DNA of 64,000 nt from CAVYWD01 sp963772225 (GTDB lineage Bacteria; Myxococcota; Myxococcia; Myxococcales; UBA5297), in contig CAVYWD010000009.1 in the NCBI GenBank assembly GCA_963772225.1, positions 62,001 through 126,000 of the forward strand, read 5' to 3'. Under the pieces are notes generated by a model. It ran no database searches. It was not told the origin of the DNA and saw nothing but the letters and a program-made list of their open reading frames with translations. Made by a program: the position numbers and the translations under genes. Below are positions 17,902 to 26,876 of the stretch, piece by piece. Positions within the stretch are counted from its first letter, which is position 1, and every line of letters begins with the position of its first letter.

Positions 17902-19356
17902 CTATAGCGCCCCTTTCAGACCGATCACGGCGCCGGCATACGTCTCCTGCGCGCGCGCGAAGGTGGGGATGGAGCTCGTGCCCGAGCTGTCGGCGTACTG
18001 GTCGCTGAAATAGACGAGCTCGAAGAGCGCGTGGACCCTCACGTGCCACTCCGGGTGGCCGAAGTCGCTGCTGAGACCTGCCGCCCCGTTGAAACCGCCG
18101 CCCGCGGCGTTGGCGCCGTAGGCGGCACGCTCCTGCGCGCCCGGGCCGGCAGACGGGGCCAGCGCGAAGCGGGCATCGAGCGCCGCGTATCGGTGCAGGG
18201 GGAAGAGCGCCGCGAGCTCGCCGTAGAAGCCGCTGCGCCGGCTCTCGAAAACGTTCCTCGAATTCGGGTCCACCTCGAAGAGGTGAAACAGGTACCCCGC
18301 GCGAACCTGGATCCATCCCTCGAAGGCGCCCCCGAGGTCGAAGGTGAGGCGGTAGCCGAGCTCGCCAAAGGCGCGGCGCTGATAGGAGCCGAAATGCTGG
18401 TCCGCGCCCTGCGAATCCGTGTAGTGGGTCAAGAGGCTCAAGCTCTGCCCGAAACCTCCGCCGAGGCCTATCCCGCGGGCGAAGCCACCGGTGCCGCTGA
18501 AGGGGAAGAGGTCGGCTCGCACCAGGATTCCTCCGTAGGGCGTGTCGGTCGAATAGCGGCTCGACGCGCCCGCGCTGAGCGGCGGCGTCTGGTCGCAGCT
18601 CCTGACCTCGGGGCAGACGCGATAGGTGCGCCAGGTCGCCGTGTACGAGACGTCGATCGCCGCAAAGGCAGGGCGCGGCGTCGGGCCGGCGCCGTCCGGC
18701 TTCACTGGCGCGACACGCCGCGCGACCTCCATCGCCGGAACCGCGAGCTCGCTCGACGCGGCGAGAGGGGGAGCTTCCGGGGCGGGCGCGGCCTCCAACC
18801 CAGCTGGCGCGAGCGCGGCCGAGGCCCGGCTCTCTTCCTCGGCCCTGGGTGGCGGCGGAGCGGGTTCCGCTGAGGCATGCACCGCGAGCGCCGCTCCGAT
18901 GGACGCGGCGAGGCAGCTCGCCAACGCGTCGTTCAGGTCGCCGCGGGGCAGCGCCACTTCCTTGCTCAAGATGTCGCCGCCGCCCCGGTCGAGGATGGCC
19001 ACGCGCAGGTGAAATTCGCGGCCCACGCGCCTCACGGCCGAGGCCACGGCGGCGTCGGCGCCGGCCTGCGCTCCGAAGCGGAGAAGCGCGCTGCTCTGCC
19101 GGAGCTCCACGGCGCTCACGCCGGCCTCCTGGGCCAGCGAAGCCACTCGCGGCAGCGGGACGACGTCGATTTCGTTGGCGCGCAGGAGGGCCCGGATGAG
19201 CGCGGCGCGCTGGCGCTGCGCCGCGGCTCGGCCGCGCGCGTCCTCGACCTCGCCGACGACCGCCGAGGGCCTCGCCCAGGCGCTGCTGGATGCCAACGCC
19301 GCGAGGAGGGCGCAGAGCGCGCGCAGCAGGTGCGATGGGGCCGGGCGCTTGTCCAT
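17902..19356 (-). CDS. Secreted protein with C-terminal outer-membrane barrel-like region, unknown function
   Basis: 484 residues. A signal peptide (LLRALCALLAALASSSAWAR) is followed by an alpha/beta N-terminal domain (IDVVPLPRVASLAQEAGV, FHLRVAILDRGGGDILSKEV) that looks like the periplasmic nucleotide- or peptide-binding folds seen before barrels in myxobacteria. Next are a Pro/Ala-rich linker and then a barrel-like region with alternating aromatic strands (GGILVRADLFPFSGTGG, EGWIQVRAGYLFHLFEV, VRVHALFELVYFSDQYA). It sits in a packed minus-strand gene run. The domain assignment is by residue pattern only. Confidence 0.65.
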   Translation of the reverse strand: MDKRPAPSHLLRALCALLAALASSSAWARPSAVVGEVEDARGRAAAQRQRAALIRALLRANEIDVVPLPRVASLAQEAGVSAVELRQSSALLRFGAQAGADAAVASAVRRVGREFHLRVAILDRGGGDILSKEVALPRGDLNDALASCLAASIGAALAVHASAEPAPPPPRAEEESRASAALAPAGLEAAPAPEAPPLAASSELAVPAMEVARRVAPVKPDGAGPTPRPAFAAIDVSYTATWRTYRVCPEVRSCDQTPPLSAGASSRYSTDTPYGGILVRADLFPFSGTGGFARGIGLGGGFGQSLSLLTHYTDSQGADQHFGSYQRRAFGELGYRLTFDLGGAFEGWIQVRAGYLFHLFEVDPNSRNVFESRRSGFYGELAALFPLHRYAALDARFALAPSAGPGAQERAAYGANAAGGGFNGAAGLSSDFGHPEWHVRVHALFELVYFSDQYADSSGTSSIPTFARAQETYAGAVIGLKGAL

Positions 19357-19430
19357 GTCGCAGGCGGTCGACGCTAGCGCGAGCGGACGGGCGCCGCCAA
19401 GCGTTTCCTCCTGGCGCCCCGGCCGTCCGC

Positions 19431-21008
19431 TCAAGGCAGAACCTTGGCGCTCACCTTGCCCAGCAGGTCGATGACCGCCAGCTCGGCTGCCGTCGGCGAA
19501 GCCGCGAAGCCCAGCGCCGTGCCCAGGCTGGTCACCTTCCCGTCCCGAGTGACCACCCGCAAATCCGGGAGCTGGCCCGTGGGAATGTTCAGCACCGCCA
19601 GGCCACTGCCGTCGGACAGCGGCTGGACATCCGCCGCCGCGTCGGCGGCCGCCGTCTTCAGCCCAGTGGCGGGGTCGTAGAGATCCACCGCGACGGGCCC
19701 GGTGGCGCCCGCCAGCCCCGGAGCACACGCGACCAGCGCTCCCGCAGGCGCGACGCTGCAGCACGCGTTGCAGGCGAGTGTCCCGAGCTCGCGCTGGACG
19801 CCGGTGTCGACCTCGACCGCGACGAGCTTCGCCGAGTCGGAATCGTCGGCCTTGGCGGTGACGATGACGAAGCGGCCATCGCCGGTGAAGGTATGGACGA
19901 CGTCGAGCGAGCCCATGGCCTGGGTCGCCATGGGGTGGACGGCCGGAGCCTCGAACACGCCGAAGTCCTGATCGGCCCCGCCGTGGCGCGAGGCGCCGAC
20001 GTACAGCCGCGCGGTGTTCTTCGCCTGGGACTCCACCGCGAGGTACGCCAGGGACTCGCCGTCGCTCGACAGCTCGCCCGAGGCCGCGTTCCAGACCCGC
20101 CGGACCACGGCCGCCGTGTCGGCCGAGGTGACGCTCGCGCCGGCGGGCGTCCCCTCCATGCGCAGCAGAAAGGACCCCGACGCGCTGAACGCGAGGCCGT
20201 AGCCCGCGCCCAGCGGCAGGTCGACCTGCTTTTGTTCGCGGAAGAGGTGGAAGACCCCGCCATCCTTCTCCTGCCAAAAGAAGCTCGCGCCGTCGGGCGA
20301 GCGCGTCACACAGCCGCTGAAGCCGGTGCCGCTGCACCCGAGGGGCAGCGTGCCCAGCGCTTGGGCCTGCCCGCCGTCGAAGGGCTGGTACCAGAGCTCC
20401 ACCGCGCCCGCGTTCGGCCGTGGGTACGCGACTCCGAAGCTCCCGACGGAGGCGGCGGCCAGCGGCCGCTCGGCCCCCGCCTCCACCTTCACTGCGTGCA
20501 CCAGCTCCACCGCGGCGCCCAACGGTGCGAGCCGCTTCAGGGAGACGACCCCGTCGGCGTCGCCGGCCTGCGCAAAAACGAGCTCGGCGCCGTCCGGGCT
20601 GAAGTCGGCGTCGAGCACGCCGGAGGCGACCCGGCTCAGGCTCACCTCCGAGAGCGCATCGGCCGGGATGCCGCGGCTCCCGTTTCCCTGCACCTCGTCG
20701 AGGTCGAAGCCCCCGCTCGCGCCCTTCGCCGCCGTGAGCAGGGCGACGCGGCGCCCGTCGGCGCTCATCCGAGCGCACGAGAGGGCCTGCCCACCCGGGC
20801 CCGCGCAGTCGCGATCGGTCGCGCGGATCGGCGAGTCGGATGTCGGGTGGGCGAGGTAGACGCCGTCGTTGGCCGAGAGGACGAGCGTCGCCCCGCCCGG
20901 CGCGTAGGTGAGCTGGCGAAAGACTGTGGTGCTCAGGTACTTGCAGGCCGACAGGGCCAGGGCCCAGCCGAGCGCGACCGCCGCGCGGCGCTGTGTGCTC
21001 GCGACCAT
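19431..21008 (-). CDS. Lipoprotein with predicted TolB/WD40-like beta-propeller
   Basis: 525 residues with lipobox LSAC (MVASTQRRAAVALGWALALSAC). The body is a series of blade-like repeats such as LTYAPGGATLVLSANDGVYL, ARMSADGRRVALLTAAKG, DADFSPDGAELVFAQAGD and SFSPDG-type turns, typical of TolB/PD40 propellers. One CNACC block is present. Propellers of this kind usually bind other proteins. No catalytic residues are apparent. The ATG lies one base after the stop of the upstream gene (21010), so it is co-transcribed with it. Confidence 0.7.
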   Translation of the reverse strand: MVASTQRRAAVALGWALALSACKYLSTTVFRQLTYAPGGATLVLSANDGVYLAHPTSDSPIRATDRDCAGPGGQALSCARMSADGRRVALLTAAKGASGGFDLDEVQGNGSRGIPADALSEVSLSRVASGVLDADFSPDGAELVFAQAGDADGVVSLKRLAPLGAAVELVHAVKVEAGAERPLAAASVGSFGVAYPRPNAGAVELWYQPFDGGQAQALGTLPLGCSGTGFSGCVTRSPDGASFFWQEKDGGVFHLFREQKQVDLPLGAGYGLAFSASGSFLLRMEGTPAGASVTSADTAAVVRRVWNAASGELSSDGESLAYLAVESQAKNTARLYVGASRHGGADQDFGVFEAPAVHPMATQAMGSLDVVHTFTGDGRFVIVTAKADDSDSAKLVAVEVDTGVQRELGTLACNACCSVAPAGALVACAPGLAGATGPVAVDLYDPATGLKTAAADAAADVQPLSDGSGLAVLNIPTGQLPDLRVVTRDGKVTSLGTALGFAASPTAAELAVIDLLGKVSAKVLP

Positions 21009-21009
21009 G

Positions 21010-21810
21010 TCATCGGCCCCAGAGGCGCAGCGGCACCTCGATGTCCGCGTCGGCGGACCCTGGGAACACCCAGAGCCCGAGGCCGCCGCGCAGGCATTCT
21101 CCCAGCGCCGGATCGCTCGGCGCCGGCGCCAGCGCCACGGACTCCACCCGGCCCCTCGAGTCCAGCGACAGCCGCGCCGTCAGCTCCACCGGCGCCGCGC
21201 GCTCTTGCCCCAGCGCGTGCGCCTCGAAGCAGGGCTCGAGCTCGCGCGAGCGCGCCCGCACGACGGCGGCCGCGTCGCCCGATGCCGCCTCGGGCTCCCT
21301 CCCGCCAAGCTCCTCGGGGAGCGCGGCGAGCCGGCGCGCGCAGGCCGCGCCGAGCTCGGAGCCCACGCCCGTCGCCCGGGCCAGGTCGCGGCAGGAGCGC
21401 CAGTGGGCCCCCGCCGCGGTGAGCGCGCGCCGGACCGCCGCCTCGACTTGGGCGTGCCAGGCCTCGCGGGCCGCGCCGCGCGCCTCGCGGGGCGTCGCGG
21501 CCTTGCCCAGCGCCGTGGCGAACGACTCCTGTGAGCCGGCGATGAGCGCGTGGGCGAAGAGGCGCGCGCGAGGGTCGCCGCCGCGCAAGAGGCCCGAGGC
21601 CGACTGCGCCAGAGCGTCCAGGGCGGCCAGGCGCTGGCGCACCTTCTCGATGCGCAGAGCCCCGCCCTCCTCGAGCGCGACGCCGTCGGCGTCTCGGGCG
21701 CGCTCGGCGAGCGGGCGCGCCGCGGCCGGGAGATTCGAGTCGGGAAGAGACTCGGCCGGGTCGAGGGCCGCGAGGCAGGAGGCGGCCGCCAGCGCCCATG
21801 CGGCGAGCAC
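21010..21810 (-). CDS. Lipoprotein with AgmX/TonB-like C-terminal domain
   Basis: 266 residues from a GTG at 21808-21810. AGAGGAG of the upstream gene's end gives the ribosome-binding site. The signal peptide is short, MLAAWALAAASC, with lipobox AASC. The middle is helical and rich in Ala/Arg. The C-terminus has VELTARLSLDSRGRVESVAL, ALGECLRGGLGLWVFPGS and a final beta strand, the pattern of the AgmX/PglI C-terminal domain common in myxobacterial proteins. The frame is open upstream of the GTG, but that part overlaps the PP2C gene. Function is unknown. Confidence 0.7.
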   Translation of the reverse strand: MLAAWALAAASCLAALDPAESLPDSNLPAAARPLAERARDADGVALEEGGALRIEKVRQRLAALDALAQSASGLLRGGDPRARLFAHALIAGSQESFATALGKAATPREARGAAREAWHAQVEAAVRRALTAAGAHWRSCRDLARATGVGSELGAACARRLAALPEELGGREPEAASGDAAAVVRARSRELEPCFEAHALGQERAAPVELTARLSLDSRGRVESVALAPAPSDPALGECLRGGLGLWVFPGSADADIEVPLRLWGR

Positions 21811-21815
21811 GGCCC

Positions 21816-23087
21816 TTACTCCTCTTCCATGAAGGGCTGCACGGCCTGGGCGATGGCGAGCTCCTGCCGGGCCTCGGAGAGCTCTGCGTTGGTCGCGCGC
21901 AGCCGGTCCGAGAGGACCTGCACGAAGCTCCACAGCAGCTTGACGGCCAGCACGGGCTCGCGGCGCATGAGGTTCATCAGGTCGGACCGGCCGACGACCA
22001 TGACGCGGGTGGGCTCGGTGGCGCGCACGGTGGCCGAGCGCGGGGCGTTGTCGATGAGCCCCATCTCCCCGAAGTGGCCGCCGCTCTTGAGCTCGGCGAT
22101 CTCCACGCCGCCCTTCTCCACTGCGACCCGGCCGCGCACGACGATGAAGAGCTCATCGCCGGGCTGGCCCTCGACGACGATCTCCCGGGCGCCGGGGTAG
22201 GTGCGGGTGGAGGCGACCGCCAGGACGGCCGTCTGCTCCTTGTAGGTCAGGTGGCGGAAGAGCGGGATCTTCTTCAGCGCCTCCATCTTGGCGGCGGCCT
22301 CGGTGCTCACCTCCGCCGAGGGCTCGCCGCCCATGCCGACCGCGACCGCGGTGATGTTGTCCTTGCCGCCGCGCGAGTTGGCCAGGTCGATGAGCTTCTT
22401 GGGGAGCAAGTCCCAGGGCGCGCTGGCGAAGAGCCCGACCGCCTCCTCGTCAGCCAGATAGCCGTGCAGGCCGTCCGAGCAGAGGAGGAACAGGTCGCCG
22501 GGCAGGAGGTCCACGAGCAGCGTGTCGACCTGCACCGATTCCTGGATGCCCACCGCGCGGGTGATGACGTTCCGGTACGGGCTCTTGGCGGCCTCGGATT
22601 TGGTGATGGTGCCGGCCTTGAGCTGGGCGGCGACCAGGGTGTGGTCCTCGGTGAGCCGGTGGCACTGGCCCTGGCGGAGCAGATAGATGCGGCTATCGCC
22701 CACGTGCCCGATGACGGCCTTTTCACCCGCAGTGAACAGGCCGACGAAGGTCGTGCCCATGCCGCGCTTGTTGGGGTCGGCCTGGGCGGTCCGGTAGATC
22801 TCCGCGCACGCCGCCTGGACGGCCTGCTCGACGAGGACCTGCGCGGCCTGGCCATTCTGCGGGGTGGGCGTCTCGGCGAGCTGGCGCAGCACCTGGATGC
22901 GCTCGCGGACGAACGCCGCGACGACCTCGATGGCTTTGGCCGCGGCCACCTCGCCTGCGTTGTGCCCACCCATGCCGTCGCAGACGATGAAGAGCCCGCG
23001 CTGCTCGTCGACGACGAAGGCGTCCTCGTTCCCCTGCCGCTTGCGCCCCAGGTCGGTCGAGCCGTATGCGCGCAGTTGCATGGGCAT
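21816..23087 (-). CDS. PP2C-family Ser/Thr phosphatase fused to a cyclic nucleotide-binding domain
   Basis: 423 residues in the cytosol. Residues ~5-255 are a PP2C phosphatase with the metal-binding motifs GNEDAFVVDEQRGLFIVCDG, MGGHNAGEVAA, GDSRIYLLRQGQ, LCSDGLHGY and GGKDNITAVAV. Residues ~285-400 are a cNMP-binding domain (LFRHLTYKEQTAVLAVAS, EGQPGDELFIVVRGRVAV, GGHFGEMGLIDNAPRSATVR), including the PBC motif FGEM...RSATVRA. All phosphatase aspartates are present, so it should be active. Control of dephosphorylation by a cyclic nucleotide is inferred from the fusion. Myxobacteria have many Ser/Thr kinases that could be its counterparts. A downstream lipoprotein starts five bases after the stop. 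Confidence 0.92.
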   Translation of the reverse strand: MPMQLRAYGSTDLGRKRQGNEDAFVVDEQRGLFIVCDGMGGHNAGEVAAAKAIEVVAAFVRERIQVLRQLAETPTPQNGQAAQVLVEQAVQAACAEIYRTAQADPNKRGMGTTFVGLFTAGEKAVIGHVGDSRIYLLRQGQCHRLTEDHTLVAAQLKAGTITKSEAAKSPYRNVITRAVGIQESVQVDTLLVDLLPGDLFLLCSDGLHGYLADEEAVGLFASAPWDLLPKKLIDLANSRGGKDNITAVAVGMGGEPSAEVSTEAAAKMEALKKIPLFRHLTYKEQTAVLAVASTRTYPGAREIVVEGQPGDELFIVVRGRVAVEKGGVEIAELKSGGHFGEMGLIDNAPRSATVRATEPTRVMVVGRSDLMNLMRREPVLAVKLLWSFVQVLSDRLRATNAELSEARQELAIAQAVQPFMEEE

Positions 23088-23248
23088 GCTGGAGGCGTCC
23101 TCTGCGAGGGGTGCCCAAGGATGCTAGACGGGCGCCCGGACCGAGGTCAACGCGAGGAATCCGCGAGCGGCCGGGCGGTAGCGTCGGCGCGAGGCGCTCG
23201 GCGGGCGAGCGCGCGGCCCTTTTCGCGCGGCGCCCGGAGGGCGGTCCG

Positions 23249-24436
23249 TCAGAGGTCGGCGACGTAACGGAAGTCGTACGTGTAACGGTCGGCCGGCGCC
23301 GACTGCACCTCGGCGCAGAGCGCGTCCGACAGGGTCACCGAGCCATTCGCCACGGTGAAGTCGGTGTCCTTGACGAGCACCGTGGTAGTGCCGGCCACGG
23401 CGTCGCTCTTGACCACCTCGACTATCTCGTCACTGGTCGGCGCCGGGTCGAGCGTCCAAGAACAGCCCTGGGTGACCTGTCGCTCGAAGTTCTGAAGGGC
23501 CGTTTTCAGCTCATCCTTGGAGCTCGCCTGGTAGAACTGAGTGCCGCCGCTCGAGGCGTCGCGCGCAAGGCCGCCGGCGACAGCGGCCCGGTTGAGAATG
23601 TCCGCGGCGCTCCCGGTCCCCGTGTCCTGTCCGAAGCCGATGACGAAGGTCTTGATGCCGGCGTTGGCCAGGGCTTGGACCGCGGCCACGGTGTTGTCCC
23701 CGTCGAGGCAGGGATTCTGAGCAGCGCAGTCGGTGTTGCTGACGACCGCGAAGGTGGCGCTGCACGGCGCCAACGCGCACTGGGAGCAGCCCCCGCTGCA
23801 GCCGGCCTTGCAGGTCTCGCAGGTGGACTGGTTGGCGCGGTTGCAGTTCGGCATGCCGTCGGTGAGGAGCATCGCGAAGAGGAGCTGGCTCGAGCTCGTC
23901 GCCACCATCGAGGGGTCGGCGGCCACGGTCTGGAGCGTGGTCGCGGTGGGCGTGCCGCCGCCCGGGGACACGGTGTTCTGCAGCGCGCTCGTGATGGCGT
24001 CGACGTTGTCGCTCGCGTCGCTGACGGGGACCACAATCACGCCCGTCGAGCAGGCGTCGGAGGTGGTGCCCGGGAAGGCTGCCAGACCGAAGTAGGCCAT
24101 GCCGCGCATGTTCGGCAGCATGCCGCCGGTGCCGGCGAACGCGTCCAGCAAGTTCTTCCACTTGCAGTCCGAGGTCGACGTGGGGTCGTACACGTTGTTC
24201 TTCGAACACGACCCGCCTGTCCCACTCACCGAGTCCATCATCGAGCCGGAGCGGTCGACGACAATCATGATCTTCGGCTTCACCAACACGCCGGTGATGG
24301 GCTTCGGCATGTTCACCGACTTGATGGCCCACGGCTTGACCGCGTCGGCGTCGTAGGACTGACACGAGGACAGGGCGGCTCCCGCCAAGACCGCTGCGGC
24401 GCTCGCGAGGACGACCGTTCGTAGTAGAGGGTTCAT
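23249..24436 (-). CDS. Von Willebrand factor A domain lipoprotein
   Basis: 395 residues. The signal peptide has lipobox LSSC (TVVLASAAAVLAGAALSSC). The VWA domain has the MIDAS metal motif DRSGSM within KIMIVVDRSGSMMDSVSG, later TD in MLLTDGMPN, and VIGFGQDTG. An insertion rich in cysteines (CETCKAGCSGGCSQCALAPC) sits inside the domain. VWA domains mediate protein contacts. Secreted myxobacterial versions are of unknown role. AAGGAG eight bases upstream sets the ATG at 24434-24436, although the frame is open further upstream. Confidence 0.85.
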   Translation of the reverse strand: MNPLLRTVVLASAAAVLAGAALSSCQSYDADAVKPWAIKSVNMPKPITGVLVKPKIMIVVDRSGSMMDSVSGTGGSCSKNNVYDPTSTSDCKWKNLLDAFAGTGGMLPNMRGMAYFGLAAFPGTTSDACSTGVIVVPVSDASDNVDAITSALQNTVSPGGGTPTATTLQTVAADPSMVATSSSQLLFAMLLTDGMPNCNRANQSTCETCKAGCSGGCSQCALAPCSATFAVVSNTDCAAQNPCLDGDNTVAAVQALANAGIKTFVIGFGQDTGTGSAADILNRAAVAGGLARDASSGGTQFYQASSKDELKTALQNFERQVTQGCSWTLDPAPTSDEIVEVVKSDAVAGTTTVLVKDTDFTVANGSVTLSDALCAEVQSAPADRYTYDFRYVADL

Positions 24437-24674
24437 TCCGACGCTCCTTGGGGCCTTCGCGGCTCGGGCCTGGGCGCCGGCCGGAGCGCGCGGCTCAACT
24501 GGTGAGGCGGCGCCACTATCGATGCCGGGTAGACCCTTGTCCATTTTGCTCTTCGCCTCGCCCGGCCTCGACCACAGGTCATGCCATTCTACCCCGCGCG
24601 GCCGCCGCCAAACCAATGGGCGGAGCACCTTTCCGCACAGCGTTGGCGAGCGCACGGTGTGGCGGGCGCGGCAA

Positions 24675-25130
24675 CTACCCCAGCGCGAGCGCGGCGCCCA
24701 ACATGGCGACGCCCACCGCTACGAAGTAGGCGCCCACGCCAGGCGTCTTCACCTCCAGCACGCCGGCCGAAGGATCTTCCGGGTTCAAGAACACGTCGAC
24801 CTCGGCGCCCGCGGGAAATCGCGCAAGCTGGCCCTCGGCCCAGGCGCGATTCGCGCTCGCCAAGTCCACCGCGCTCAGATGAGTGCCGACGTAGGACGCG
24901 CCGCGCACCGAGTACTCGAAGCGGACCGCCGGCCGAAAGTAGGCGATGGCCTGGCCGGTCTCCTCGGTCTCCACCCAACGCTCGAGCGAGGATTCGAGGA
25001 TCCGCCCGCGCGTCCGGCGCCACCGCCGCGTGCGCGCCGTGGAGACGACCATCAGCAACCCGGCGCTCAGGAAGAGCCCGCCGCAGGCGAGGAACAGGGT
25101 GCGAATGAACGCGTGCTCGGAGATCCGCAA
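24675..25130 (-). CDS. DUF3592-type membrane protein
   Basis: 151 residues. There is one N-terminal and one C-terminal transmembrane helix (TLFLACGGLFLSAGLLMVV and GAYFVAVGVAMLGAALALG). Between them lies a soluble domain with GRILESSLERW, FRPAVRFEYSVRGASYVGTH and FPAGAEVDVFLNPEDPS. This matches the layout of the DUF3592 family. Function is unknown. It is 18 bases downstream of the next minus-strand gene. Confidence 0.75.
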   Translation of the reverse strand: MRISEHAFIRTLFLACGGLFLSAGLLMVVSTARTRRWRRTRGRILESSLERWVETEETGQAIAYFRPAVRFEYSVRGASYVGTHLSAVDLASANRAWAEGQLARFPAGAEVDVFLNPEDPSAGVLEVKTPGVGAYFVAVGVAMLGAALALG

Positions 25131-25148
25131 AGTGTCTGCACTCTCCGG

Positions 25149-25550
25149 CTAGCGCGGGCGACGCTTGTGATCGCCCTCGCGCCAGAGCGTCTCCAGCTCG
25201 TCGAGCTCGCGGCGCAGCACCGGAAGGAGAACGGGCTGCGCGTCCACCCGCTCGAAGAGGCGCATCACGCGCTCCACCCGCTCCTCGAGGGCGTGGGCCC
25301 GGTCGGGCGTAATCCGACGGAGCAACATGTCCGCGGCCGCCGCGACCAAGATCCGCGCCACGTCGTCGCGGCTCCGGAGCGTCTCGTCCCTCCGAGCACC
25401 CCCGCCCTGGATGACCCGAAAGGCGCGCGAAGGCGAAGGGGGCGCGGTCCGCAGCGGCGGCGCCGACGGCTCCTGCGGGCGCTGCGGTGCCCTGAGGGGA
25501 AGCTCCATCTGGGCTCTGCTTCGCGGGCTCTTGGGGTCGCGCTCGTCCAT
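25149..25550 (-). CDS. Hypothetical protein, conserved-looking helical C-terminus
   Basis: About 133 residues. The first 55 are Pro/Arg-rich and probably disordered. The rest is helical: DDVARILVAAAADMLLRRIT, HALEERVERVMRLFERVD and LPVLRRELDELETLWREGD. There is no signal peptide or recognised domain. The ATG at 25550 is chosen because it begins the acidic, charged segment. An in-frame ATG seven codons upstream (25571) is possible. It precedes the DUF3592 gene by 18 bases and may share its transcript. Confidence 0.6.
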   Translation of the reverse strand: MDERDPKSPRSRAQMELPLRAPQRPQEPSAPPLRTAPPSPSRAFRVIQGGGARRDETLRSRDDVARILVAAAADMLLRRITPDRAHALEERVERVMRLFERVDAQPVLLPVLRRELDELETLWREGDHKRRPR

Positions 25551-25722
25551 CGGCCCTGTGCAATACCACACGGGGCGGGTCGGCCAAAAAAACCGGTTCG
25601 CGGTCCGCCGGCCCGGCGCAGTCGGAGGCCTCGACGCGTGCGCCCGGGCGCACGGGACCTTCGAGAGGGCGTTGGCCCCATCGAACGCCCGCCTCGCATA
25701 CGGAAACGCAGCGCCCCGGCTT

Positions 25723-25759
25723 ACCCCCTCCCCGCAAGCGGGGAGGGGTAGGGGTGAGG
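25723..25759. repeat. REP-like CCCCTCCCCGCAAGCGGGGAGGGG element
   Basis: A perfect palindrome, cccctccccgcaagcggggagggg, followed by taggggtgagg. It lies between two divergent genes (25550 minus and 25787 plus). It matches the copy at 35150-35196 closely. Confidence 0.7.
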
Positions 25760-25786
25760 ATCCGGCGAACGGCGCTATCCTGAGGC

Positions 25787-26800
25787 ATGGACGTGTCGGC
25801 GGCGGTGAACCGCGTGTTGGTCCCCGGGCGCGAGGCGAGCTCCCTTCGCTGGAGCGGCGAGCGCGGGCGCTACGAGGTCTTCTACCTCACGCTGAACCAC
25901 CTCCCGTCGCGGCTGGGACTCTGGCTGCGATACACCCTCGACGCGCCGGACGAGGGCGGGGGCTTCTGCGAGCTGTGGGGCCACGCTTTCGACGGGCTCG
26001 CGCCGGAGACGAGCTTCGGGCTCAAAGAGCGGTTGCCGATCGCGCGACTGGGGCGCCCCGCCGGGGCCATCCTCTCCGTCGGGGACGCCGCGCTGACGCC
26101 GGCGAGCGCGACGGGCGAGCTGAAATCGGGCGGTCGCGCGCTGCGCTGGGAGCTCGAGTTCCTGCCGGCCGAGCGCGCGGTGTACATGGCGCCCTACCCT
26201 CTGCGCGCGCTCGGGCTCACCTCGACGAGCATGCTGATCGCGCAGCCCGACGGAAGGTTTCGCGGCCGCGTGGTCGTGGGCGACCGCGAGCTCACCCTGG
26301 ACGGCGCGCCGGGCACCTTGGCGCACCTGTGGGGGCGCAAGCACGCGGAGCGGTGGGTCTGGGCGCACTGCAACGCCTTCCAGGGGCGCGATGACTGCGC
26401 GCTGGACGCCGTGGCGGTCTGGGCCCGCCGCCTGGGCGCCCTTCGAGGGCCTTTGACCAGCGTCTTCCTGCGCTATCGCGGCCGCGACCACTGCCTCAAC
26501 GCCCTGCCCGCGCTGCTCTCGACGCGCAGCCGCGCCCGCTTCCCCGAGTGGACCTTCACCGGCCACAGCGCCGGCCTCCGGTTCGTGGGGACCTTTCGAA
26601 GCGCCGCGGCGCGCATGCTCCAGGTCACCTACGAAGACCCCGACGGCGAGAAGTGCTACTGCGCCAACTCGGAGATCGCCGACCTCACGCTGGAAGTCTG
26701 GAAGGGCCGCGACTGCCAGGACGTCCTCGTGGCCGAGGGGACCGCGCACTTCGAGTTCGGCGACCGCGCCCCGCTTCCCGGCGTCCGCGCCTCGGTCTGA
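25787..26800 (+). CDS. Tocopherol cyclase/AttH-like predicted protein
   Basis: 337 residues, soluble and without a signal peptide. The pattern is two lipocalin-like beta domains: WSGERGRYEVFYLTLNHL, FCELWGHAF, WELEFLPAERAVYMAPYP, LAHLWGRKHAERWVWAHCNA and FEFGDRAPLPGV. The WGRKHAERWVWAHCNAF stretch resembles the lipid-binding hydratase/cyclase group (tocopherol cyclase, CrtC, AttH), whose members act on hydrophobic substrates. The similarity is remembered, not computed, so the function stays open. A REP-like element lies just upstream. No neighbouring gene suggests a pathway. Confidence 0.5.
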   Translation: MDVSAAVNRVLVPGREASSLRWSGERGRYEVFYLTLNHLPSRLGLWLRYTLDAPDEGGGFCELWGHAFDGLAPETSFGLKERLPIARLGRPAGAILSVGDAALTPASATGELKSGGRALRWELEFLPAERAVYMAPYPLRALGLTSTSMLIAQPDGRFRGRVVVGDRELTLDGAPGTLAHLWGRKHAERWVWAHCNAFQGRDDCALDAVAVWARRLGALRGPLTSVFLRYRGRDHCLNALPALLSTRSRARFPEWTFTGHSAGLRFVGTFRSAAARMLQVTYEDPDGEKCYCANSEIADLTLEVWKGRDCQDVLVAEGTAHFEFGDRAPLPGVRASV

Positions 26801-26876
26801 GCGCCGAGCAGCGGATGGCGGGCCTCTGACCCGGTGCGGTACTGTCAAGCCACTCTTGCGGCCCGGAGGCGACACC

